NCBI GenBank assembly: GCA_016928455.1
Contig: JAFGKP010000028.1
Span: 1-15,499, forward strand
Origin: Methanomicrobia archaeon
GTDB taxonomy: Archaea > Halobacteriota > Syntropharchaeia > Alkanophagales > Methanospirareceae
DNA length: 15,499 bases
Reading direction: 5' to 3'
Part shown: positions 8,057 through 13,665 of the stretch, in pieces
Layout of the letters: every line of letters begins with the position of its first letter
How positions within the stretch are numbered: the first letter of the stretch is position 1
Made by a program: the position numbers and the translations under genes
The notes under the pieces: generated by a model
Database searches by the model: none
Seen by the model: only the letters and a program-made list of their open reading frames with translations
Told to the model about the DNA's origin: nothing

Positions 8057-8103
8057 TTATTACAAATTTTTTTTATTTTATCAACACCATTTTCTTTTTA
8101 CAA

Positions 8104-8195
8104 GCCCTGTGCCTGCTCTTTTTAGCACATTGACCCTTGCTTGTGGACTACCTCCTGTGATCCGCTCTCTTCGGTGCTGTAGCAAGATACAGGGC
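8104..8195. repeat. Nested inverted repeats, possible structured RNA or leader
   Basis: GCCCTGT (8104-8110) pairs with ACAGGGC (8189-8195), and inside it CTTGCT (8136-8141) pairs with AGCAAG (8181-8186), only two bases from the outer right arm. A competing hairpin TGTGC (8108-8112)/GCACA (8125-8129) overlaps the outer left arm. The arms are short, and one such pair alone would be expected by chance; the nesting makes it slightly more notable. Confidence 0.25.
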
Positions 8196-8331
8196 ATAGA
8201 TGAGTGCAACGATCGTATTTCCGTGAATAGCGGCGTTAGGGGGATCTCAGATGGCGGTGACAAGATAGCTGTTTCGTTGAAAATGACCAAAGAACGCTTA
8301 TTTATCACTGAATACAGAGAAGGAGAAGTAC

Positions 8332-8538
8332 GTGTATCTTATGAATGGAACGAACCGAGCGAGCATAAAACCGGGGCTACGAGTAGCAATTGTGCTGAAG
8401 AAGGATCAACGATCAGGGAAGCGGACGGAAGGTGTGGTCAAAGAGATCCTTACCAAATCGCAACATCACCCGCACGGCATAAAGGTCCGCCTCACGTCCG
8501 GCGAAGTCGGACGAGTAAAGGAGATTATCAAGGGTTAG
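8332..8538 (+). CDS. YwbE-family conserved protein
   Basis: 68 residues. The protein strongly resembles Bacillus subtilis YwbE as I remember it: it shares an N-terminal PGxxVxIVLKKDQRxGK block, ILTKSxxHPHGIKVRL in the middle and GxVGRV near the end (here 13-29, 39-54 and 57-61). The family is small, basic and probably a beta-barrel, and has no established function that I know of. Two starts compete: GTG at 8332, 6 bases after an AGGAG ribosome site (8321-8325), and ATG at 8341, which matches the family's usual MNG N-terminus but is 15 bases away. The ribosome site favours GTG and adds three residues. It is the first of four small genes in a row on this strand. Confidence 0.88.
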   Translation: MYLMNGTNRASIKPGLRVAIVLKKDQRSGKRTEGVVKEILTKSQHHPHGIKVRLTSGEVGRVKEIIKG

Positions 8539-8559
8539 CTACACCAACTCCCAGTTTAA

Positions 8560-8579
8560 TCTTGTGTTACTATACAAGA
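8560..8579 (+). promoter_or_regulatory. Hairpin upstream of the zinc-ribbon gene
   Basis: TCTTGT (8560-8565) and ACAAGA (8574-8579) form a six-pair stem, extendable by a G-T pair to a six-base loop. It sits in the 63-base gap between the YwbE and zinc-ribbon genes, 8 bases before the AAGGAGG ribosome site. It could be an operator palindrome, an attenuating or stabilising RNA hairpin, or chance. The TATACAAG within it is also a weak TATA candidate. Confidence 0.3.
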
Positions 8580-8601
8580 GAAATTAGAAGGAGGGATGAA
8601 G

Positions 8602-8751
8602 ATGCCGGTATGTCCGTATTGTAAACAGCGGCTCTCGTTACAGGACGTTAAGCGTGAAGTGCACGGTAGAGGGCTCCTCAAACAGGAGATCATGTATTCC
8701 TGTCCCTATTGCGACGCGGTCCTGGGCTTCAGTCGGGGTAACTACGGGTAG
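8602..8751 (+). CDS. Small zinc-ribbon protein
   Basis: 49 residues, two CPYC knuckles: C4-x2-C7 and C34-x2-C37, typical of a single zinc ribbon that binds one Zn ion with four Cys. The 26 residues between are mostly polar and basic (DVKREVHGRG), and the C-terminus is short (FSRGNYG). The start is ATG 8602 and not the in-frame ATG 8596, because a near-perfect AAGGAGG ribosome site at 8588-8594 is 7 bases from 8602 but only 1 base from 8596. The strong ribosome site and the Cys pattern make it a real gene despite its length. Many archaea carry such orphan ribbons, whose partners are unknown. The next gene follows 22 bases later. Confidence 0.8.
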   Translation: MPVCPYCKQRLSLQDVKREVHGRGLLKQEIMYSCPYCDAVLGFSRGNYG

Positions 8752-8773
8752 CCTGAGGAACGGAGACGAGTAC

Positions 8774-8938
8774 ATGGATGAGAACGGTCTCCTCATTGGC
8801 GTTATCGGCGCTATCGGGTTAGGACTGCTGCTGGGTAGTGAATTTTCCGGACGATATGCTACCCTAGCCGGAGCAGTTCTTATCGTCGCATCGCTTGTTT
8901 CTATGGGTGTCCTGTCATACAGAGGGAAGGAGCACTAA
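8774..8938 (+). CDS. Small two-segment membrane protein
   Basis: 54 residues from ATG 8774, which has a GGAG ribosome site 8 bases upstream (8762-8765). An acidic start (MDEN) is followed by a Gly- and Leu-rich membrane segment at about residues 5-22, a short polar turn (SEFSGRY), a second membrane segment at about 28-47, and a basic tail (YRGKEH). Both ends should be on the same side of the membrane, probably the cytoplasm by the positive-inside rule. I do not recognise a family. The frame is open further upstream to 8654, but that part overlaps the zinc-ribbon gene in another frame and lacks a ribosome site. The DUF3795 gene begins 3 bases after its stop, so they are cotranslated or cotranscribed. 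Confidence 0.65.
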   Translation: MDENGLLIGVIGAIGLGLLLGSEFSGRYATLAGAVLIVASLVSMGVLSYRGKEH

Positions 8939-8941
8939 CCC

Positions 8942-9286
8942 ATGACGATCCGCGAAATCGGCTGTTGTGGTGCATATTGCAAAACGTGCCCTGCACTACT
9001 AGACAAAAGTTGCCGTGGTTGTAAATTAGGCTATGAACGTGGTGAACGCGACATTACTAAAGCTAAATGTAAGATGAAAGTGTGCTGCTTCAAGGAAAGG
9101 AACTATGAAACCTGTGCCGATTGCCCTGAGTATCTATCGTGTGAAATACTGAAGGAATTTTATGGCAAAAAGGGCTATAAATACAAGAAATACCGACAGG
9201 CACTTGCATTTATCCGAGAAAACGGCTATGCGAAATTTCTAGAGATTGCTGATACCTGGCGGGGGCCTTTCGGCAAATATAACTAG
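8942..9286 (+). CDS. DUF3795-family Cys-rich protein
   Basis: 114 residues. The N-terminal half is packed with cysteines: IGCCGAYCKTCPALL (C8, C9, C13, C16), CRGCKLG (C24, C27), then CKMKVCCFKERNYETCADCPEYLSC broken into C43, C48, C49, C57, C60 and C66. This is the DUF3795 pattern, common in anaerobic bacteria and archaea; it probably binds zinc or an iron-sulfur cluster, but the role is not known to me. The C-terminal third is basic and aromatic (YKYKKYRQALAFIRENGY). A good AAGGAG ribosome site at 8927-8932 lies inside the end of the previous gene. Base composition looks more A+T-rich than the flanking sugar and transporter genes, which would fit acquisition by transfer; this is judged by eye. 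It is the last of the four-gene cluster. Confidence 0.85.
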   Translation: MTIREIGCCGAYCKTCPALLDKSCRGCKLGYERGERDITKAKCKMKVCCFKERNYETCADCPEYLSCEILKEFYGKKGYKYKKYRQALAFIRENGYAKFLEIADTWRGPFGKYN

Positions 9287-9388
9287 AAAGCTTGTAGGTT
9301 CTATACGGTATTTGAGGCGTGATCTACAACGTTCGCGTCTACTCAGATGGTTCAGAGAGCATCGCCATCCCTGCAGAAGGTTGTTTTA

Positions 9389-11050
9389 TCACGCTGCTAG
9401 CCGTCTCATTATCCCGTTAACGTACTTGTCAGCCGTAAGATCAACAGTTTCGAACTCCTGAAACTTCCGGAGCACCTGCTCTTCGATCCTGTGAAGCCCG
9501 GCTGCGGTACGCGCCTCCATTCGCACTATAATGACGGGCGAGGTATTCGAGCGGCGTATCAGCGCCCAACCACCCTCCTCTACAAAATCGATCTTCACAC
9601 CGTCGATATCGTTGCCCTGTTCGTCAACCCGCCGTTTGTACCGATTCGGGTGAGTCGCGGCAAGCTCTCGGTAATAACCCTCCACAGCATCACTCACGCG
9701 CTCTTTCTCCGCATCACTCACCACCGGTATTCTGATCTCCGGCGTGTTCACGTACCGTCTCCTGAAGTCCTCAAGAAGCGCGTCAACCACGTCCGTGGAT
9801 CCTCCAGACCGCACTTCGTCAGCAATGAGCAGCAGGAGCTCCGAGAACGCGAAGACCGCATCATCCGCGCGATTGTTCTTATCGAAGTAGACATGTCCGG
9901 ACATCTCGCCGCCGGCGACCGCGCCCGTTTCCGTCATCTTCGTCTTGATGAACGAGAACCCGGTCTTCCACTCGACCGGTCGCCCGCCGTTCTCCGCGAT
10001 GATCTCCTTGATCGCATCCGAACATTTGGTATCATAGACGATCGTCGCACCTGGATGCTCCTTCAGAATATGCTTGCAGAGCAGTGCGAGGATCTGCTCA
10101 CCGATGATCAACTTGCCACCGGGTGAGACTGCGCCGGCGCGATCACCGTCACAATCTGAGGATAGACCGATATGCGCGTTCGACTGTGCCATCTCCGCCG
10201 TCAGATCCACCATGAACTGCGGGATCGTCGGGTCGGGTAAATGGTGGGGGAAACCACCGTTCGGCTCGCTGTAGAGCTCAACGACCTCTGCGCCCAGCAC
10301 CCTGAAAAGAGGCGGCGCAATCACACCGGTCGTCCCGTTGCCCGCGTCGTAGACGATCTTCAAGCCCGAGAGCGGCTTCCACTGCTCTTCCGACAGGTGC
10401 GCAATATCCCTGTTCGCGGTAGCAAGCGCTTTTTGTAACGAGATCTTACCAGCAAGGGATTCGAACGCCAGGGCTTCCCAGCGCTCTCTCAAGATGATGT
10501 TCGCCGCGATCATCGCCTGGTAATCCGCCAGCACGTCCACCTCCTCTCGCTCGCAGATACCGGTGCTGACCACGTGCAACGTGCCTGCTTCAAACTTGGT
10601 TTCGAGCTCCCGGGCGATCTCGAACAGCTCGCGGACCTGCTGCTCGGTCATGCTCTCCGAGCCCATGCAGAGCTTGAAGCCGTTCCATTCCTTATCGAGA
10701 TGGCTGCCCGTTACCTCCACACCACCGTCCGCGTCAAAGAGCCAGGTCGCGAAGTACAGCAGCGGCGTGCTACTCACTCTCTCGCTGGGCGCGATATCAA
10801 TCACCTGCACGCCGCGATCTAGGAGCGCGTTAATAAATGCGGTTTGCATCCGCGGCCCGCTCGTTCGCACGTCCTTACCCACAACAACGCGCAATTCATG
10901 AGGTTCCTTACCACGATGCTTCTTCAAGAGCTCGACGTACGCCAGCCCCGTGAGATAGCAAAACTCGTCCGTGAGCTGGTAGTCCGGGTGCGATGGGTCT
11001 GCAATGCCCCTGATATCGTTCGCCCGATAGGTGCTCTTGTCTAGGATCAT
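9389..11050 (-). CDS. Phosphomannomutase/phosphoglucomutase
   Basis: 553 residues, about 90-100 longer than usual for the alpha-D-phosphohexomutase family. Converts mannose-6-phosphate to mannose-1-phosphate (or the glucose equivalents). N-terminal Y8RANDIRG matches the substrate-proximal YDIRG motif. Catalytic phosphoserine S116 lies in VTGSHLDKEWNGFKL (113-127). Mg ligands are D299, D301 and D303 in SSDCDGDRAGAV; the sugar-specificity loop is GEMSGH at 381-386; the phosphate-binding loop is RRSNTSP at 499-505. Two features are odd: the serine loop reads SHLD where the family has SHNP, and an extra segment of about 40 or more residues lies near 185-228 between the first two domains. The ATG directly follows the TAA of the upstream fusion gene (TAAATG), so translation is probably coupled. 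That neighbour supplies the steps before and after, which supports the mannose role. Confidence 0.9.
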   Translation of the reverse strand: MILDKSTYRANDIRGIADPSHPDYQLTDEFCYLTGLAYVELLKKHRGKEPHELRVVVGKDVRTSGPRMQTAFINALLDRGVQVIDIAPSERVSSTPLLYFATWLFDADGGVEVTGSHLDKEWNGFKLCMGSESMTEQQVRELFEIARELETKFEAGTLHVVSTGICEREEVDVLADYQAMIAANIILRERWEALAFESLAGKISLQKALATANRDIAHLSEEQWKPLSGLKIVYDAGNGTTGVIAPPLFRVLGAEVVELYSEPNGGFPHHLPDPTIPQFMVDLTAEMAQSNAHIGLSSDCDGDRAGAVSPGGKLIIGEQILALLCKHILKEHPGATIVYDTKCSDAIKEIIAENGGRPVEWKTGFSFIKTKMTETGAVAGGEMSGHVYFDKNNRADDAVFAFSELLLLIADEVRSGGSTDVVDALLEDFRRRYVNTPEIRIPVVSDAEKERVSDAVEGYYRELAATHPNRYKRRVDEQGNDIDGVKIDFVEEGGWALIRRSNTSPVIIVRMEARTAAGLHRIEEQVLRKFQEFETVDLTADKYVNGIMRRLAA

Positions 11051-13378
11051 TTAGTTATCTCTGACAAAATTTGCGCATATCACAGCTCCGCGCCCCGATA
11101 CTTCAAATGCATTCACACACGCGGGCACCACCATCGTTTCCTGCGGTCGCAAGGCTATCGCTTCTGACTCCGTCTTTACCGTCACCAATCCTCCCACACA
11201 GGTCAATACCTGCACCGTCCCCCCGGTGACCTTTTTAACTGCGCTATCAATCCTGAACAACCGCACCTCAACGTGCTTGCCCTGTAGGAGCTGGTAGTTC
11301 TCGAACTCATCGTTCATACGCAGCAGCTTCGGCTCCGTCTTCAGCGTCGCACCCAGACCCGCGTCATTCACGTTCAGCACGTTCATCCCGTCCTTCAGAT
11401 GCAGCTCCCGGCCACGGCCATAATCATAGAGCCGAAAGGTTCTTTCAGATGCGGTACTCACCTCATAGACTTTTACACCCGCGCCCAACGCGTGGACGGT
11501 GCCTGCAGGGATGTGATACGTATCGCTGACCCGAGCGTCGAATGCGTGTAATCGTGACAGAAACGTCTCCGCTGCAATGGAGCTCATAACCGCTTCTTTC
11601 GTCATAACAGCCGCGAGTCCGAGGTAGATCTTCGCGCCCTTTTTCGCCTCCAGGACGTGCCACGCCTCTTCCTTGCCGTACGTATCGCCCATCTCACGCG
11701 CGTACGCATCGTCCGGGTGCACCTGCACGGAGAGATTCTGTTCCGCCTTGATAAGCTTCACGATGAGCGGGAACTTCTTCAGTTCATCGGTTCCCAGCAT
11801 CTGTAACGGGAAGAGCAATGTCAGCTCGTCCAGTGTCAGCCCTTCCCGCGCCGGGTCTAACTCGGCACAGTTCCGTGGCGAGACGCACCAGAACTCGTAG
11901 CCCCATGGCTTCGGTTCCACGAACGGTTTCACCGTGAACGGACGCGCAACCAATCGCTGCAACTGCTTATCTCCGGAGATCATAGTCCGCGCCACACGCT
12001 CAAACAGATGCTTCGTTACCTCGCGCTCGTCGTCCGAGACGCCGATCAACAGCTCCGCAACGTCACAGAGCGCGTAGGCATTCTCCGGGAGGCAGGCGTG
12101 CCACCACTCGGCTTTCGGTTTCTTTTCTGCGCCAATCGGAATCGTCAGCCGTATCTTCCCGTTGCGCGGATGGTAGACATCGACGAGAACGGAATCCTCG
12201 AGTTCAAGCTCTTCATGATCAACGACATTATATACCACGCAGCGTTTCCCCTTCACGGTATGCAACGTCGAGTTGAAGACGCAGGCCTGCTCGAGCTCCG
12301 CATGCTGCGCTGAGGAGTTCACGATCACGCTATCAACTACTGAGCCTTCTGCGATTTCAGCGTCATCAAAGATGGAGCGGGAGACCGTGCAGCCGGATTC
12401 GAACGAGCGGAAATCGACCGCTAAAAAGTCGCGCAACCGACTGCCGACCTCGTGCTCCGCGAGCAACTTCATCATGCTTCGGTGATAGTTCGCGTTCGTG
12501 CCGAAATCCTCCCAGATCGTTGTATCACTCAAGGGATAGCTCTTTATCAGGGTCAGAGCATCCGCACGGGCAAGTTCGGCTCGTATGCGGTTCGCACGCT
12601 CGCGGAGCCCCGCACGAGCCTCATACTCTGGCGAGATCCAGGTCTGCCAGAGTTCGTCCGAGTTGAGCGTACCCTCTCGTGCCGCAAGTGCATCGCGGAA
12701 TGCCGCGATCATCTGCTCTGCCGCGGCACCGCTCAGGGCAAACATGCCCATGTTCACCATGATCTCGCCCTGCCATTTCTCCACCAGTCCCTTAACTACC
12801 TCGTAATTCCGCGTGTCCTCGAAATCGAGTAGTTCACACCCTTCACCTTTCGCACAGCACACGATCTGGATCCCGTAGGTGCTTGCCAATTCCTCGGTGA
12901 GCTCCGTCCGTATCCCGAAGAGCATAACGTGCGTCCGTTGCGCGAGATTCTGTATGTCCTCCGGGTTGTCCTCGAGCAGTAAGAATTGGTCGCCCCAGGT
13001 AACGAGGATACGTGAAGGGATTGCATAATCCTGAAACTGCTTAATCACACCCTCTAACAGCGTGAGGTTCGGCACTTCAATAAGTGCCTTGTTCTTGACC
13101 GTCCGTGTGATAAGATTTCGAGAGCCGATGCCGGCCGTATGTACAATGAGCACACTCTTACCCCGCTTCACCTCCGCCACGAGGTCTGTCCCAAATGCCT
13201 TACTCGCGTTCTCGATGGCGAAGAGCGTGCCGAGTCCATTACCTGCACGACCATGCCAGCCGCTTTCAGAGACCGGGACGAATGCTGAGTCGAGCAGTAT
13301 ATTCTTACTGGGCGGCGAGCACGCCAACCTCCGCGCGTCAAAATCGTCAGTGACAACAACAACGATATAATCAAACAT
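11051..13378 (-). CDS. Bifunctional sugar-phosphate nucleotidyltransferase / type-I mannose-6-phosphate isomerase
   Basis: 775 residues in one uninterrupted frame. Residues 1-70 hold an unusual leader with SGWHGRAGNGLGTLFAIENA. Residues 72-300 look like a sugar-1-phosphate nucleotidyltransferase: HTAGIGSR (80-87) in place of GGxGTR, a Lys-containing VKNKALIEVP (94-103), TWGDQF (127-132) as the metal-binding Asp region, and WEDFGTNANYHRSM (289-302). Residues 328-410 have the hexapeptide-like pattern of a left-handed beta helix. Residues 485-775 are a type-I phosphomannose isomerase with start VEPKPWGYEFW, zinc ligands Q552, H554 (SVQVHPDDAYA), E571 and H629 (IPAGTVHALG), and RTFRLYDYGRGRELHLKDG. 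The isomerase makes mannose-6-phosphate; the N-terminal half probably makes GDP-mannose. The family may instead be the fucose-1-phosphate guanylyltransferase type, so the nucleotide and sugar are inferred. There is little or no leader. Confidence 0.87.
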   Translation of the reverse strand: MFDYIVVVVTDDFDARRLACSPPSKNILLDSAFVPVSESGWHGRAGNGLGTLFAIENASKAFGTDLVAEVKRGKSVLIVHTAGIGSRNLITRTVKNKALIEVPNLTLLEGVIKQFQDYAIPSRILVTWGDQFLLLEDNPEDIQNLAQRTHVMLFGIRTELTEELASTYGIQIVCCAKGEGCELLDFEDTRNYEVVKGLVEKWQGEIMVNMGMFALSGAAAEQMIAAFRDALAAREGTLNSDELWQTWISPEYEARAGLRERANRIRAELARADALTLIKSYPLSDTTIWEDFGTNANYHRSMMKLLAEHEVGSRLRDFLAVDFRSFESGCTVSRSIFDDAEIAEGSVVDSVIVNSSAQHAELEQACVFNSTLHTVKGKRCVVYNVVDHEELELEDSVLVDVYHPRNGKIRLTIPIGAEKKPKAEWWHACLPENAYALCDVAELLIGVSDDEREVTKHLFERVARTMISGDKQLQRLVARPFTVKPFVEPKPWGYEFWCVSPRNCAELDPAREGLTLDELTLLFPLQMLGTDELKKFPLIVKLIKAEQNLSVQVHPDDAYAREMGDTYGKEEAWHVLEAKKGAKIYLGLAAVMTKEAVMSSIAAETFLSRLHAFDARVSDTYHIPAGTVHALGAGVKVYEVSTASERTFRLYDYGRGRELHLKDGMNVLNVNDAGLGATLKTEPKLLRMNDEFENYQLLQGKHVEVRLFRIDSAVKKVTGGTVQVLTCVGGLVTVKTESEAIALRPQETMVVPACVNAFEVSGRGAVICANFVRDN

Positions 13379-13397
13379 GTATTCTTGCTACTCTACT

Positions 13398-13406
13398 CTT
13401 TTATAC
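13398..13406. promoter_or_regulatory. TATA element in the divergent promoter (sugar operon and pcc1)
   Basis: Read on the minus strand the sequence is GTATAAAAG, about 24 bases before the fusion-gene ATG at 13378, which predicts a leaderless mRNA. Read on the plus strand it is CTTTTATAC, about 33 bases before the pcc1 ATG at 13435, also fitting a very short leader. One element may serve both directions. Confidence 0.5.
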
Positions 13407-13415
13407 GCGGCAAGC

Positions 13416-13427
13416 ACATTTAAATGT
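13416..13427. promoter_or_regulatory. 12-base perfect palindrome in the divergent promoter
   Basis: ACATTTAAATGT is a perfect palindrome 7 bases before the pcc1 ATG and upstream of the minus-strand TATA element. It may be a regulator site or a second TATA box for the sugar operon (TTTAAA is its own complement). It is too close to the pcc1 start to be that gene's TATA. Confidence 0.35.
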
Positions 13428-13434
13428 AGCCCAA

Positions 13435-13665
13435 ATGAAGATCAAGGCGCGAATTGCGATACACGACGAGCATGCGGACTTGGCTGCGATTCCGCTCATG
13501 CAGGATAATACCGAGTCGATGCGGACCGTTGTCGTTGATCAACGCGCCGTTACGTATATTGAGACCGAGAAGATCGGGACGCTTATTGCGAGCGTTGACG
13601 ATTACCTGCTGAACGCGAAAGTGGCTTTGGATATGATGAATCTGACTGTGGAGAACCATGATTGA
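13435..13665 (+). CDS. pcc1: Pcc1-like KEOPS complex subunit
   Basis: 76 residues, the usual size of archaeal Pcc1. A short two-strand beginning (MKIKARIAIHDEHADLAAI) is followed by the family's second half: TVVVDQRAVTYIETEKIG (31-48), then a helix ASVDDYLLNAKVALDMM (52-68) that matches the dimerisation helix of the CTAG/Pcc1 family. Pcc1 is the dimerisation subunit of KEOPS, which helps install the t6A modification at position 37 of ANN-decoding tRNAs. Other KEOPS genes are not in the window. The start codon lacks a ribosome site, in line with a leaderless mRNA from the divergent promoter. Its stop overlaps the serS start (TGATG), so the two are coupled. Confidence 0.82.
   Translation: MKIKARIAIHDEHADLAAIPLMQDNTESMRTVVVDQRAVTYIETEKIGTLIASVDDYLLNAKVALDMMNLTVENHD

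Larger units (their letters stand above)
8005..8331. other. 327-base intergenic region between divergent genes, AT-rich half plus nested inverted repeats
   Basis: The left half (about 8023-8100) is very AT-rich, with an eight-T run at 8067-8074, and probably holds the flavoprotein promoter on the minus strand. The right half (8104-8331) is mixed composition. It contains nested inverted repeats (listed separately), a possible TATA-like CTTATTTAT at 8297-8305, and the ribosome site of the YwbE gene. Open frames crossing this area do not look like proteins. Confidence 0.6.

Noticed and set aside
8067..8080. T-run as an archaeal terminator on the plus strand
   Set aside because: No plus-strand gene ends upstream within reach; the ABC operon ends 1.4 kb away and the flavoprotein lies on the other strand. 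The run fits better as promoter-region AT-richness.
8596..8601. ATG at 8596 as start of the zinc-ribbon gene
   Set aside because: It is only one base from the AAGGAGG site, too close for initiation; the ATG at 8602 has ideal spacing.
8109..8624. A 171-codon plus-strand open frame across the intergenic region and YwbE
   Set aside because: It overlaps the well-supported YwbE gene in another frame, begins in the AT-rich spacer without a ribosome site, and its translation has no recognisable pattern. It is a by-product of low stop density.
9491..10126. A 211-codon plus-strand frame inside the phosphomannomutase gene
   Set aside because: It lies antisense to a gene with clear catalytic motifs, and the translation is rich in Arg, His and Pro, typical of a shadow frame in GC-rich coding DNA.
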